The notes: a model not told the origin generated them from the sequence alone. A stretch of 64,000 nt of DNA from Spirodela intermedia (GCA_902729315.2 LR746270.1:5290721-5354720), one strand, 5' to 3'; positions 12,234 to 26,281 are shown, counted from the stretch's first letter. Numbers and translations are program-made.

Positions 12234-15200
12234 ATGGCCATCAATGCTCTGCACGTCTCTTTGTTCTCCACGGTGCTGAGCTTTGTCGGCTTGCAGTGGT
12301 GGACCTCCACACTTCTTGGAAGGATAAAAGCAGATGGCTTGGTTGATGAGGGAAAAGATGACGATGCAGGGCATTTGCTGGAGTTACTTCTGGGTTCGCA
12401 TGCCACTATCGCTTTGTTGTTGAATTTTGTGGTCAATGTTTTTGCACTGGCAATTCTATGTCTTAAGGTAACTCTTCATCTTTTTGATATTTCGCTTTGA
12501 ACTCTTAATCAGTTTATTATGTTTATCATCCAATCTCAAATCCTGTTAGACAGTCCATTCATTACTCAGCTATGATTTTTGGTCTTTTGTACATTAAAAA
12601 ATTCCATTTCGTTAGTCGTGGAAGTGGAAGGGCCTTTTGAATTGGGAATCAATTTGACTAGCGAATGATTGATTATATAACCGTCAGGGGAATACTGATA
12701 GTTTGCAGCAGGTACCAGTAGGTTCACTAGCGTGTATTTAGCTGTGACGTTGTGAATTGGTATTGCGAGGAATTAAAAAATATGCAGACATGTAGAAAGA
12801 TGTATTGGCATGAGAAACGGAATTTGTTTTTCCGTATCTGCTGTATGAAGACAAGTAATCTGCTACCGTGTATGATATTTGCTTTTTATCAGTGGAATAT
12901 ATGTTTATCAGGTTTTTAAGCAAACTCGTTAAAGCTTGTAACATAAAGTGACAAAAATGTTATGATGAGGATGTAATGTAATATCCGTATAGACCATTCA
13001 GTTATATTCCCTCCTGTTAAATGTATGTAACCCTAGTTAGCCTTTATGGTTCATCTGACTTTCTTATTGTTCATTCCAGAATTTTTTCAAGGGCATATAG
13101 ACGTCTGCTCACTTAATAGATAATGAGAACTATAAAAGGAGTATTTCAACTATGGTTGATCGACTTGGGCAGCTTGATATTTTAACCATATATAAGACTA
13201 ATCTCTAGGTCTGTTAGTGACGTATGGTATCTAAAAACGCGAATTGCCATGTAGTCTTTTGGCCAAGTTTTGTTGTGAGGCTAGTATCTTGAGAAAAAAT
13301 CGCCTGCATTACATCATTGTATCTAATTATTAGGTACCAACCAGATCTATGATTATGATGAACACAAAATTTTCATGGAAGTGTTGAGAAATTTGCATTT
13401 ATATTTATGCTCGCTTGTTTACCCTTTTAATTGTATTGGATAGACTCCATTTTGAGTAAAAAAAGGATACTGATCAATGAGATAAAATTTTCAATTTATC
13501 TACTTTTTCTTCTAATGAACATCTATTCTAAAACACATTTTTTTGTTATATGCAGACCATATTTTTTGTGCAGTTGAATTCTTCAGAGACTCGGAAAGTG
13601 GTGGAGCGAGCAGTTAATTATGTTTTCTACAAGGTGATTGGCAGTTTAAAGGTTTTTTAACAATTTTGCGCATTGGCATTTCTTTTTTTTCATCGCTGCT
13701 GAAATTTTCGTTCAATTGTATCACTATGGTTGCATATTCTTCAATTAGTTTATACTTCTAAGGTGATTGCTAACTCAGATGATTTTACATTGTGATCTGA
13801 ACATGGTACACGTGTCATATATTATATTCCGATCATAATAGATGACGAGGAAGTTACAAAAAAAGTTTTTGTTGGCTTACAAGATAAGAAGACCTACTAA
13901 TCCCATGGGACAGGAGAATAGGTATTGCTTTCAGAGTATGTGTAAGAGCTATGGAAACGTTTGTAAACTCGCTGCCAAAGGGGCATTGTTACCCTGTACA
14001 AACCATGTGTTTCAGTGTTTTTTCTTTATCCTGACACTTTTCTCGATGATTCTTTTTACTCTTAGAGAAGAAAGAAAGAAGAAAAGCTATGAACTCCAAT
14101 TCCACTGGCAGATTCCATTCTTTGAAATATGAAAGAGGATTCTATCCTACAATCAAGAATTGTTGAATTTCGTGTACTACTAAAAGTATTTGTACTTATT
14201 TTCTCTCCTAATAACATTTATGAGGTAATTTTTCGAAGATTGTATTTATTTTTGTATTAGTTCTTCTTAAATTTGGAATCTAAAGTCGGTATTTTATTCG
14301 ATTGTTGAAGCTTGCAGGCCTTTATTTTTTACTAAGCGGGGGAAGACCGACCTTCAGCTTGTTGGATTAATTTTTGTTTGTCTTTTTGCATTCTATCTTA
14401 GCCTCATTAGCAACGCCTGATTTATGTGTAGACAAGCGTGTGTCTACAGTTTTGTCACCTCGAAAATACTTGGCTAGTTTTCTGTCTGCTTAGGAACGCA
14501 AAAAGATTAGCTTCACGTTGAGAAGAGGGACACATGAGGTTAGCGGCGGGGAAATGATGAAAAATGCGCTAGGCATTTTAGATTTATGCTTGTGCTGATG
14601 GTATCCTCACTTTATTTCTCTCTTGGCAAGTACACAGAAAAGCACATATCTTTTCTCATTGTTAAAAGTGTTTCTTCCCCTTTTTGTCTTCACTCTCTCC
14701 AAATTCTAGAGAAACTTGTGGGTTTCTCCCTTGATATAGGAGCTTGAACCATGCAACAAATAAAGTAGTTTTCTGTGGAAACAGCCCTCAAATTATCTCT
14801 CTTCTTAATCATATCGACTCATTATTTATTTTATTTTATTTTGGTATTAATCTTCTAATTTGAGCCACTTCTCGGTTTCTACGGAACATGTTGAAACCTT
14901 TTTAATAGGTCCTCTCATATTGTTCCTGTGGGTGCCTAAATGCTCTTTTGGAATTCTATGTCTATGTGGATTTACATTTGTCCACATTTACATTCCATTC
15001 AGGCAATAACTATCCTTGTTTTCATGCGACTTTCTTAAATTAATTAGAAAAGAGGTCAATACTATGTGCACTATTTCATGGAAATGGTTTTTATTTTTTA
15101 ATAAAAAAATCACTCTGAGCTGTTTTTCTTATGAATCTGCTTTTCGTTATGGAGATCATAGCAGGAAACAAATATGTGGTGCAATCATTTTTCAGCCATA

Positions 15201-18200
15201 ATAGTTTAATGTTTTTTGACCTGCACATGCTGATTCGATGCTGATGTCATTAAGTAGTAAAAGACTTCAAGAGTTTTTTTGGCTTACCCTAATTTTTCTG
15301 AAGCAATGGTGTCCAATGAAATTGTAATTGTGCTCTCAGTCGGAGAATCCTGAAAAATATTGAAACCATGGAGGGTTGAAAGCTATTGGGGAAAGATTGT
15401 CCCGTATGATATACTTATCTTGCAATGTGATTTGCCAAACAGTTTGTGATTTTATTTTTCCATTGGCGTATTATTTATATTGTTGCATTTGTTTTGACAG
15501 GGTATCTTCCTTCCATTGATCATTCCACCTAATGCTTTTCAAGTGGCTATTTGGTCTGCTTGGGTTGTTACTCTTTGTACGTTAAAGGTATGAACATGCA
15601 TAATATGTCACTGGCGTCCTATATTTACTCCCTCTCACCGTTTCACGGAAACATATGTTTGACCAATCATTACTAAGCTAGCTTTATGACTTATCTGCAG
15701 ATGTTTCAAACATTGGCTAGAGACAGACTTGAGAGACTGAATGCATCCCCTTCTGCTACACCCTGGATGTATTTTCGTGTTTTTTCCGCCTTATTAATGG
15801 TTCTCTCCACTGATCTTCTCTGGTACTATGCCATTCTCTATTGCTTTTTGTACATATACTATTTTGTTGGAGGCTCCATTTTCGGTAGCTTTATTTTACT
15901 TCTACAGTGGATTTTTTTCTATCTGCCTGCAATTTCCATTTGCGTGGTGAGATTTAAATCTAGAATATGTTTGTTAGCAGTATCAGAAGATTTGTTGGAT
16001 TCTCCATTATAACACTCAGACTCAAGGAATAATTTGTCTTTTGTGTTGACCTAATTCGAGAAAATCTTACTTGATACCTGATTCGTGGGTATAGGCGGCA
16101 CTGGGTTTCATTTTCTTGATATTCTTCCAGAGTATGATGTGTGGAAAATAGCCTATGGGCAGTATGTGTTTCAAGTGGGTTCTTCTGCTTCTTTGTCCTG
16201 CATGCTTTGTTGATGGCTATCTGGTGAGAGTTCTGATCTCATCTCTAACGTTTGATAGACTGTCAGTGCAAATAAGAAGGTGATTCATTCAACAATGTTG
16301 TCTCCATTTGGAAATCTCTTGGATCATTGAACCATTCCCATAGTTCCCGCAAAAAAATATTTTCTTGATTTGGAAGAAAAACAATAACTACCACCTTAAG
16401 TTTTTTTATAGTATTTCAAGACTCAGATGGAATTGTCTTTCTGGAAAGCAGGTATGACTTCTAGTCATCGAATATTCGGAAGAAAAGGAGTGAGGTATAT
16501 GTGTATAATTTGATGCGAGCTGTGTACACCAAGTTTATGTAGGCCACACCAGCAAGCCAAAAGATGAGAGGTCCCAAAATCCTCATAAGCGTTTATGTTT
16601 GTAGAAGTCCGTGTCTTGTGTGGTTATATTTGTGGAATTTAGAATCTTTTGGAAGATTAGTTGAGAAATTCACGCCTCTTGTATGGTACTGCATGTCTGT
16701 GAGGAGTGTCTTATTTGCGATTGGTATTTATTATTGGTGGCATTCTTCCAGTGTATCATTATGATGACGCGAATGTTATAATGAAAAATCACACACGAAT
16801 GGAGTAATCTTGAGAAATGCACAATTTTTTCTGTGTTAGTCTCTTGACCAGTGACCTTTGATATGCCTTTTTCTGTCTGCTGTTTTCCGATCCTTTTTGT
16901 CCTCTTAATTCATCTTCCCAAAAATGTTATACAATTTTCTTTCAACAGAAAAACTTTTCAAAAGATTTTTTTTCATGTTTTCCTCTATATATACTCTTCT
17001 TTTGACTTTCCAAATGTTTTCCCTTGCATAATTTTACTACTCTAATGCCTATTTTACCTATGCAGGATGAGATTCTGTATGGTTATATATAAGGTTCTGG
17101 ATTCTAGCATGTTTCTGCTGCTATTTTTTGAGCCTTCGAGCATTGCATTTGAGACCCTCCAGGTTTTGCTCTGACTTTTCTTCAGTTATTTTTATCTCCA
17201 TGTACATAACCTTGTGGACGGTTCATGATCTATGGATGGTTTTGAAGAGCGATTAAAGATCTGTTTTATCCTTGCTGTGTGCTTCTTAGATTGCTGCTAT
17301 TGTCCGCATGGAATCATAGCAATAGATTGCATATTTAAATTAGTTTCAGGGAATATAAAGAGCATCTTAGTGTCTCACCTTTATTTTTTTAAAACTTTTG
17401 TGTAGGCGCTTATGGTTCACGGGTTTCACTTGCTTGAGTTGTGGAACCGTCATTCAGCTGATCATAGCATGGAGTGCCTAGGGATTCAGTCCAATAAATT
17501 TGCCACAGGTAATAAAAACAGTTAAACCCTCATAAAAATAGTCTGAAATGCTGTATTAGGATGGAAACGTTAGTTATATTTATCATTTTTCTTAATTATG
17601 TCCATTTTATTATTATTGTAAGGTTGTTTAACTTTGCTGCGTCTGAAATGAAGCACTGTACATCCTAATAAATTTTTGTTCTAAGGTGTGAAGGGAAAGG
17701 AGATAGCATATATACATTAGAAGCATGGCGAATGGGTTCCATATCCTTATGGATCCAAATAGCTGATTAGCAACTATAAGGAAAAAGGAGATTGATGATG
17801 CTTGCTTCCCACGTCCCATATTTCAAGGGAAATAAATACGAACTATATGGAAGCCAGACAATGATGCGTAAGAATAACAGAGATACTCAAAAAGAGAGTT
17901 GACCGAATAAGAGCACGCTGATTTTCCTGTCCTCTGCCGATCTTCCCTGTTATTCGGATATCCTGAAATGTTAGAGACAGAAGGTTTTAAGGTTTTGAGT
18001 GACGACTAGGATATAGCAAGTTGATAGGAAGTTCAGGTGAGTAGTCTCAAGAGGAATAGTGGGTCAGTGATGTAATGAGGAGAATCAGGGAGTGGTACTT
18101 ATCCTATGACATGTTGTGCGAGGATCCATAAAAATGGAATTTACTTTGAGGTCATCAGAGAACTAATTCCCGAGGACTGTGTAGTCACATGAATACCCGA

Positions 18201-21200
18201 GATGCTAGGCAGCTTTTCATGCTCAGTACGAGATAGGAAGATGATATCAGGGGCAATGGAAGTAACCGTAGTGTGATCGATTAATAACAGAGGAAGTAAT
18301 TCTTAAAGCCGATATAAACTTGCTAAATTTTTCCAAAGACGTTTTTGATGTATGATCTGCTTGTCCACAGCTAACATAATGTCACGTACCACTATGTTGA
18401 CTCTCAGTTTCCCCTTGAACTCCATCCTGAACCACAAGATCTTTCACCGTAACCCAAGTTTCATCACACATCATGGCAGAACTCTCGATTGGAGTTGTAG
18501 CAGAAGACATGGTAACATATTGGGTACCAAAGAAAATATTGGATAGTGAAGATAATAAATCTGTAGCAATTAATTTGCTCTGCATAGATGAGAGATTATG
18601 ATTTATGTCGTTTAGAAATTTTCCTGCTTTTTCTTTAATTGTGCATTCTGCTTTTGAATATATGCTTAGAATGATTCGTACGGTCCAAGTTTTTCTCATA
18701 TGCCCTCTTGGTGGTATAATATTCATCTAGGAATGATTCCCTCACTAGAAACGAAAATCTTTTCATCAATCTCATAGACCATAGATGCATTCGTAAGACA
18801 TCTCGTTTGTAGTCTTGACATAAATAACATGCTTTAATACCAATCAAGAGCCACAACGTAACAAAATTGTCATATTTCCCTTGTAGAGTACAGTTATCAT
18901 CTTTGACATCAACTAGTCCATAAGGTTAGATAAAAGTTCTTGAGCCCAGAAAGATGCCCAAGATGAGTCAACCCATTCAATTTTATGGTAGCATCTCGTT
19001 AGAATTGGTTGTACCTAGGAGAACTGACCATGCTAAGTGAATAGTTGCCCACCGATCAATAGAGATATGTGAAGTACAGCAATGCCTGTGGTACATATAA
19101 CACACCGAGCAAATGAGATACAGAGAAGCACACCAATATTTGTATTATTAGTGTTGGAGTTATCTAATATTTAGTTAATTGATTGACAAGATGAACATGA
19201 AAATATACACGAAAAAACGGGTGGATGCTATGTGCACTTATATTTTTGTCTGGGGAGTCCTTTCTATGCCAGTTCAGGTGGAGAAAGATCCTACTAGGCT
19301 TGCAGTTGAAACGTAATAGCGCCAATATTTAGGACAGCTGCTCTAACAGAAGCAAGAGCAAAAATTAACTTGCCAAAATTTGTGCAACAATTGTTTTATT
19401 TATTCATTCAATTTTATCTCTTGAAACTATAAGACTTTCAAGTGAGTGAGCTTGTTTGTATGGTTGTGTAATCCATGGTGTTATTGAATATCAATGTTGC
19501 TTTTTGATCTCTCGTGTAGGCTAATTTTTCTTTTTCTTGAAGAAAATCGCGGTGCCAAATCCACAGTTTAGACATTCATGTGTTGTAGTCAAATTTCCAA
19601 AAAATTATGGTTACCTGTACCTGATTCCACTATTCATATGACCCCATTCCCATATTCAGGTGTCGTGCGTAAACCGTGTGTGCTTTGTCATAGTACAACC
19701 GTGTTATCAATGCCATATCTGGTGGTTTTGTTTCCCATGTTCTTTTGTGTTTCTGTCACAAGAACAGCTAAATTGTCAATATGACGAGCAACTACTTAAA
19801 ATATGTATGCAAATACCAACTACTGCCAGCCATAACTTGCTTATTAATATATTATGTTGCAGGATGTTTTGGTGAATGGAAAGGCATTCTTGCTCGGGAT
19901 TTCAGTTTTCTTCTTGATATGCTGACCTTACTAACAGCTCTGGGGCATTATTTGATCATCTGGTGGCTGCATGGCTTGGGATTTCACCTCTTGGATGCAG
20001 TTCTTTTTATGAATCTGCGTGTAAGTGATAACAAATTTATCACATTTTTTCTCTCTAGAATTCTATGATCGCCCCCCCCCTTTTTTCAGATATATGATTC
20101 CAATATGCTGTATATGTAAATAAACCTTACAGGCTTTAATCGGTGGAATCATAAAAAGAGTCAAAGGATACATCAAACTAAGGAAAGCATTGCTTTCTCT
20201 TGATGTGTCACTTCCTGATGCTACGTCAGAAGAGCTACGCACATTTGATGACGAGTGTGCTATTTGTCGGGTAATAGTTTTCCAATCCCCTTTTATTGGT
20301 TTGTTTTCAATGGAAGCTTAATTATTACTGTTTATGCTATCCCTTCCAGGAACCAATGTCAAGGGCTAAAAAGCTATCTTGCAACCATCTTTTTCATCTG
20401 TCATGCTTGAAATCTTGGTAAGAATTACCCATATTTTGTGTAGCTGGGGACAATGGTTTGTGTTCACAGGGCAACATTTTTCCATAGAAAGGGAAGGGAC
20501 CCTGTTTATATAAGTAGTATGTATGTAATCTGGGGTCAAGCAGCCTGCTCTTGGATATTTTTGCTTGATGGAGTAATCATATCATCCAAGAAAGATGAAT
20601 GAAGAATTACAGCCTCACGCATGCTTATTATCTCGTTTTTGCAAAGTTTAGCCCAAGGAATTGCCTTCTCCACTTGTATTGCCACTTTCATGTCATCTAT
20701 TAATAATACTTTCTGGCGTTACTCCGCTCCACGGCTTCCGTTTCTGTGATCCCACTTCGCACATCGTCACCGTTTTTCTTATCAGGTTGGATCAAGGCTT
20801 AGCGGATGTCTATTCGTGCCCTACTTGCCGAAGACCCCTTTTCTTATCTAGCTCCAGAGATCATGCGAGCTCCAACACGAGGGGGGGCTCAACTACTGAA
20901 CAACAGGCGCATTCGGGGTTGGACGAACACAGAGCATCTGCACCTGCGATTGCGCAGCCACAGATCCCTCCTGACAGCATCTGGAGGTCCTCTGCTGCTT
21001 ATTTTTATTTATTTTCTTATCTTCTCAGAATGCTTGAGGCTCTGCCATGAAAAATCTAAGGGATCTACGTCTTATCACTGTGCTGTTGTTGCATCCATTC
21101 TCATTTAATGATAATAATTAAGATTTTGCCTAGAATATATTCACATATTTGCACTTTCCTTGCCGATTTATAAACTTACCTGCTTCTGTTCGTTCGTTGA

Positions 21201-22164
21201 TTTTTTGGCTTGCTTCCACATAATTTCTGTTATTTTGCCCGTAATGTATGTCTTTCTGTTTCCATGTCGGAGAAGGGAAATTTATATGGGTCAAATCCTT
21301 GGAGATCTTTCAGTTCTTCATATAAATGACAGTTATTTATCTCTTCGCAGCCATCCAGCAACGTCCTACAGAATTAAATATTGTTTTCTGAGATGTAATT
21401 GGGTATGTGGTGCTAAGAATAGATATTATTGCTGAAAAATCCTGCTTTTTTAAAAGTCAATTATGGATGATGATCTTTTTTGAAACCTTTCGTCCCTTGA
21501 CCTGATCATATATATCTGGTTAATGCTATGTTTCTCAGAGAGCCAAATACAACGTTTTAGCCGCGTCTCACCTTGTCTACTTGTTCTTTCTTTACTTCCA
21601 ACTCTACCGCATTAGCGAGTCAACCTCGTGCTCCTTTTCTACCTGCATTTTCCAGGGGGTCGGGGGTTGACTCCGCGTGGGGACCTCACAGGCCACGCCC
21701 TGCTGCGGATGACGCGAGCACATCTGGCGGGAGGTCAACGGGCCTGGACAGAGTCCAGTTGATGATGAGACACCTGGCATCTGTGGGCGAAACATACGCC
21801 CATGGCGCCCTGGAAGACTCCAGCTGGAACATATGGCCCGCCCCTTCCCCGTCCGCGTCCCCGTCCGGGCCCTCCCCCTCCATTACTCTCAGGAACCGAA
21901 GAAGCTCTGCTGGGCTGAGATTCAGGAACCCACCGCCCTCTCCGGCAGAGAGTTCCTCGGAGATGCTCGCCATGGCAGATAGAGTCCGCGAGGTCCTTCC
22001 CCACATCCCCGATGAGCTAATAATCCAGGTACTGCTCCCCGTTGACTTTTCCCTAATGATTCCACTCAGTTTGCCAATTCTTGATAATCTCATTTCCTTG
22101 TTCTCAGGACCTGCGGAGAACCAATAATGTTGCAATGACCGTAAATAACTTCCTCCCATCGTAG
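12234..22164 (+). CDS. RIN2/RIN3: RIN2/RIN3-type membrane RING-CUE E3 ubiquitin ligase (gp78-like)
   Basis: In Arabidopsis RIN2 and RIN3 are plasma-membrane E3 ligases that bind the immune receptor RPM1; they resemble animal gp78. Twelve exons join in one frame: 12234-12467, 13556-13633, 15501-15587, 15701-15822, 17066-17162, 17406-17508, 19863-20020, 20133-20270, 20350-20417, 20786-20986, 21656-22028 and 22108-22164, giving 571 aa (Arabidopsis RIN2 is about 578). The N-terminal half has several hydrophobic membrane segments. A RING-H2 domain starts at CAIC (Cys335) and continues through CNHLFHLSC to CPTC. A Ser/Pro-rich linker holds VQLMMRHLASVGETYAHGA. The end is a CUE domain (VREVLPHIPDELIIQ, DLRRTNNVAMTVNNF), split by the last intron. 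Intron 6 (17509-19862) is the longest and appears to contain an old retroelement. Start choice: MAINALHVSL aligns with the family start, directly before the conserved STALSFVGLQ-like segment. Confidence 0.93.
17630..19200 (-). mobile_element. Possible degenerate LTR-retroelement remnant inside intron 6
   Basis: On the minus strand TGGTATTAAAGCATG, near 18825-18840, resembles the initiator-tRNA primer-binding site of copia elements. Downstream of it (18350-18830) short gag-like open segments are broken by stops. No LTR pair or target duplication could be outlined, so class and borders are uncertain. The intron is about ten times longer than most others in this gene, in keeping with an insertion. 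Confidence 0.35.
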
Positions 22165-24173
22165 AATCGCTTCAATCCCTTTCCCTGAGAAGCTTATGTA
22201 CAGCCTGTACATTTTAGGCCGGGCTGGGGCTGCCATCACTCCCCTCCCCCCATTTCTTGCCCACAAGATCTCCCTTCTATATATATATATATATATAGAT
22301 GCCCATGTTTATCCCATAAGCTTTGTAGAGTATGATGATATATTTTTTTTGTGAGTGTCGTCGCCTGTGCCCTTCCTAAGGTTCTTCCTACTTACCTGTA
22401 TCGAATAATGTCTTCATCATCATATAGTATGTGTCTGTCTGCTTGGCGCAATGGCCGGTGTAGACACCCCCCAACCCCCCTCCGTGCACTCACATGGATC
22501 TGTAATTTTCTTGGCTATTTCCTGTTTGGGTATGGAGTAGTTGAAATATGATGTTTTCTCTCCGGAATGTGGTTCCTTAAAACTAATTTATTTTTATTTT
22601 TATTTTTTTGAAACTAGGAATTAGGAATACCTAATAAAGTTAGAAATACTTTATTCTTCCTCAGGGTGAAGAATAGAGGTTTATTTTATTTTATTTTATT
22701 TATTTATTTATTTAATCTCACACTTTGTTCTTCCTAATGGGTGATGATGATACCTATGAACTCCTGGAGGACAGGTTTAGTGGGGCCTAATGAGGGCCTT
22801 AAAGGGAAATAAATTAGTTCTCATTAAATTAATTTATTTTAATGAAAATGAGCAAGACTGCCCGTACTATTTACAGGATTTTTACGATCATAATTAATAT
22901 TTCAACATGATAATATCTTGAATAATTAGGTTAATAACTAATGCCGTGGTCTTGCCCCCTACATCATTCCCTTGCCGTAGTCCGGATTCATTAAAAAACA
23001 ATTATTGATATAATAATATGACAAAAATATTAATAAATTTATCAATAAAATATGGAGATAAAATGTCAGAATTTAATAAAAATAATTAGGTGAGTGACGT
23101 TCAACATTCCACGCCAGCAAGCGCACTTATTTTCCTATTCAGTTCCACGGTTGACCGGCGGTAGCCGGTTTCGCTTCCTCCCTCTGCGCGTCGGTCGAGG
23201 AGAACGCCTCTTCGTCTCGGTCTCCCCATGTGACAGATAGATAGCCTAATCCGACTTCCTCTCACCTACTTTCTTATATCCTCAAAACTAGTTTTCTTTC
23301 AAAATTTGATATTTATCCTTTCTACCATATATTAATGGAAAATTAGTGCACAGACGCAATACGATTATTTTATAAATAACGTAAAAATACAATTTGTTAA
23401 AAAAAGAGTATTTAAATAGAAAGATAAGTATTGTAGGAATAGATGCGAAAAATGACGTGAGCCTTTCCTTCACCCGAGTTCTCTCTAACAGCGACGTGTC
23501 CTGCACTCCTCTCTATCTCTCTCTCTCTCTATCTCCCTCTAAAAGCGACGTGCCCTGCACTCTTCTCCTTCTTCCTTCTCTCTCCGTCTCGGCCAAGAAA
23601 CCACGAGGTCGCACTCCATCTTCTTTCGTCTTGACGAGACTTGAAGTTTCTTGTCCCCTCCTCTGCCTTCTTCCACCCTCCGTGCGGTTCCGGGGGGCAT
23701 CTTCTCTGATCCCCATCTGCCGGCTGCTTCTCGTCTGGTCTTTGAGGGTACAGCCTCCCCTTGATTCCTCGGTCTCGTTTTTCCAATCCGACAACGGGTA
23801 AAGCTTTTTCGGCGTTTTTTCCGCGGCGATGATAAACTTGTTTGGATTGTGATGGCTCCGTCAATTGATTTCATGTCTAGCATTATTCTCTCTCACGATT
23901 GAGATTGTTCTTGTTCGTGATCCTTGTGTAACCGGTCGACTTCTTCACCGGTGTGCGACTTCGCCGGGGAGGATCAGTGATCAATTCCCGCCCCTCTTCG
24001 TCTCGTGGTTCACGTTTTCGTATCCCTCCCTTTCGAGCCTTTTTTTTTTAATCCTTCGTCCATCGTCCTCGTCCTTCTTCTGATCCTCCTCCTCCTCCTC
24101 CATCTTCTCCATCCTCTCCTAGCCTCCTCCCTTTTAAATAATCTTCTGATTTACTGCTTTGACCGCAGGAGGG
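22165..24173. other. Intergenic region and ATG8 leader
   Basis: The left part (22165-23250) is AT-rich with an AT run near 22280 and TTTA-type simple repeats near 22680-22715. The right part (23480-24173) is CT-rich and probably the ATG8 leader. A 5'-UTR intron from GTAAAG at 23798 to GCAG ending at 24168, five bases before the ATG, fits the habit of plant ATG8 genes but is an inference. Confidence 0.5.
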
Positions 24174-25536
24174 ATGGCGAAGAGCTCCTTCAAACAAGAG
24201 CATGATCTCGGTATGCGCGATGCATTCAGCCACCCGTATCAGCTCTATTTTCTTCTACCTCATTTACTCGAATGTCTCATGAATCCACTCCGAAAAATTA
24301 AATCATAGCCCTAAATAATTTTCAGCGAAGCGAAGTGCAGAGTCTGCGAGGATCAGAGAGAAGTACCCTGATCGGATTCCGGTAAGAACCCGTCGTGGAT
24401 CTCGTTTCATTATCCCTATGAATTGACACAACTTTCCGCCCGTTCCTGGTTCTCCTACTTGTCATTAATATGTCCCTCCTCTTCCTCACGAATTTTCCCT
24501 GGCTGATTGTTCAATTCTCAATATGGTAGCCCTTAATATCCCAAATCGTGTAGAGATAGATATATGTCCCAACTCTAGATAGGACCCCAAGATCTTATGC
24601 CCCAAACTCCATGGCTCCGTGTTTTCTTCTGGATTGAATGGACGTGCATGTTGTTCTTCATGTGCAGATGAATCTTCAAAAATACCATCCCCATAGAAAG
24701 GGGAAAATCGATGTAAATCGAAACGTTCATCTGTTTCCGTTCTTGGGGGCATTCTCTCTCTCCTCCACATTCTGCAGAAGCCTGCCGAGCTTCCTTCTTT
24801 ATCCACCAGGGGCGCTCACAGCCATACTGTAGGAGGCCATGATTGCAAGCTTTGTCCAACCATCTTCCATGGTGTTTTCCATCTCCTCCCCTCATACCCA
24901 CCATCAGCGGCCACCATAATCAAAGCTCACAACGTCTTTTCTCGAAAGGCCGGCAAGCTTTCCAAGGCCGAGGCGCCATCTCCTTGCCCTTTTAAGCAAA
25001 AACCTCTTCTGGTCTTACAACCATTTATGTGCTTCAAGGTGATCGTCGAGAAGGCCGAGAGGAGCGACATCCCCAACATCGACAAGAAAAAGTAAGCAAC
25101 GCCCTCTGGACACCTCTCTCTGTGCCCAAATGGAGACGGAAAAAAAGAAAAAAGCGAATGATCTCACGGTCGCCGTCCCGCCGCCTCCAACCTGATTGAA
25201 CATCGCAGGTACCTGGTTCCTGCGGACCTCACCGTCGGGCAGTTCGTCTACGTGATCCGGAAGAGGATAAAGCTCAGCGCCGAGAAGGCCATTTTCATAT
25301 TCGTTGACAATGTCCTCCCCCCCACAGGTCAACCCACCGGCTCCAATAGAGAGAGAACAGCATTGAAGAACTTGCAGAGCTTCTTCTCCTCGTTTGATAT
25401 GAAGCCGGTGGATGATGGGTTCTGGGTTTTTTCTTCTCCTGCAGGGGCCATCATGTCGGCGATCTACGAGGAGAAGAAGCACGAGGACGGGTTCCTCTAC
25501 GTGACCTACAGCGGGGAGAACACGTTCGGGCAGTAG
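24174..25536 (+). CDS. ATG8: Autophagy ubiquitin-like protein ATG8
   Basis: ATG8 is conjugated to phosphatidylethanolamine on autophagosome membranes and recruits cargo receptors. Five exons (24174-24210, 24326-24381, 25039-25091, 25209-25327, 25445-25536) give 118 aa, the normal length. The product starts [10 protein letters not shown] and contains [39 protein letters not shown] (the AIM-binding Tyr50-Leu51 and Lys49 are present) and [19 protein letters not shown]. It ends ...NTFGQ, so Gly117 is followed by a single Gln that ATG4 would remove; many plant paralogues have longer tails. Gln8 and Asp11 in the N-terminal helix and Asn83 differ from the commonest plant sequence. Intron 4 (25328-25444, 117 nt) has no in-frame stop. 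GAA/AAG repeats directly follow the stop codon. The gene converges on the YbaK-domain gene. Confidence 0.96.
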
Positions 25537-26281
25537 AAGAAGAAGAAGAAGAAGAAGGGGGTCAAAGCCGCCAAGTGTACATGCTGTGCATACCCATTGC
25601 GGATCGGATGGCCAGTAAATAATCAAATCTCATCCCGTTTTTAACTTGCGCTAATAATATTGTTGTTGTACCTGTTGGGGCGAGTGGGTTTCATTAATCC
25701 CACAAAGACCGGTGCTCTCTACTTCGTCTGTGTGTCGATGGGGCCCAGAGCCGGCCCGACCCTGCTCGAAGCAAAGGAAAAGAACTAGGCATGCTCCTCC
25801 TCATATCATCTTATATCGTGCATGAGGAGGCTTGGGATGCGCAGTCCATGCTTTTGTAAGAGGCATCATCATATTAATATAAAGTCGTTCTCATTGGAAT
25901 CCAAATCCCCGTCTATTTTTCTTTCTTGCAAGGCCCGGGGAGTGCTGGGCCCCCTATTCCCCAAGCCCATTGGCATTACCCTTGAATGGAAAATAATGCA
26001 AACTTAAAAGGGCACTTATGACCTTTTAATAGTTCAATATATATATATATATATTAAAATGGAAAATATAAAGATAAGAAATGTGAGTATATAAAGTGTC
26101 TCTAAACATAAATATTTGAAAGGAGGAACTTTTTTTCCCTTTTTGGTGTCCTTTCTCTAAAGAAGAGTTATCAAGATATTAGTAAGTGTTCTTAAAAAAA
26201 AAACACGTCTAGATCATGAATGGTGGGCTCCCAATTTTTGGGGATTTTTGAGACGGATAAGATATTTGTTCTTCAAGAGAA
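25537..26281. other. Convergent intergenic region
   Basis: It contains the ATG8 3' UTR, beginning with an AAG trinucleotide run at 25537-25558, and an AT run near 26037-26056. No other gene is visible. Confidence 0.6.

Noticed and set aside
21573-21655. Upstream extension of RIN2-like exon 11 (MSTCSFFTSN...)
   Set aside because: The acceptor ending at 21655 completes the split codon left by exon 10 and gives the conserved WRGSGVDSAW-like junction.
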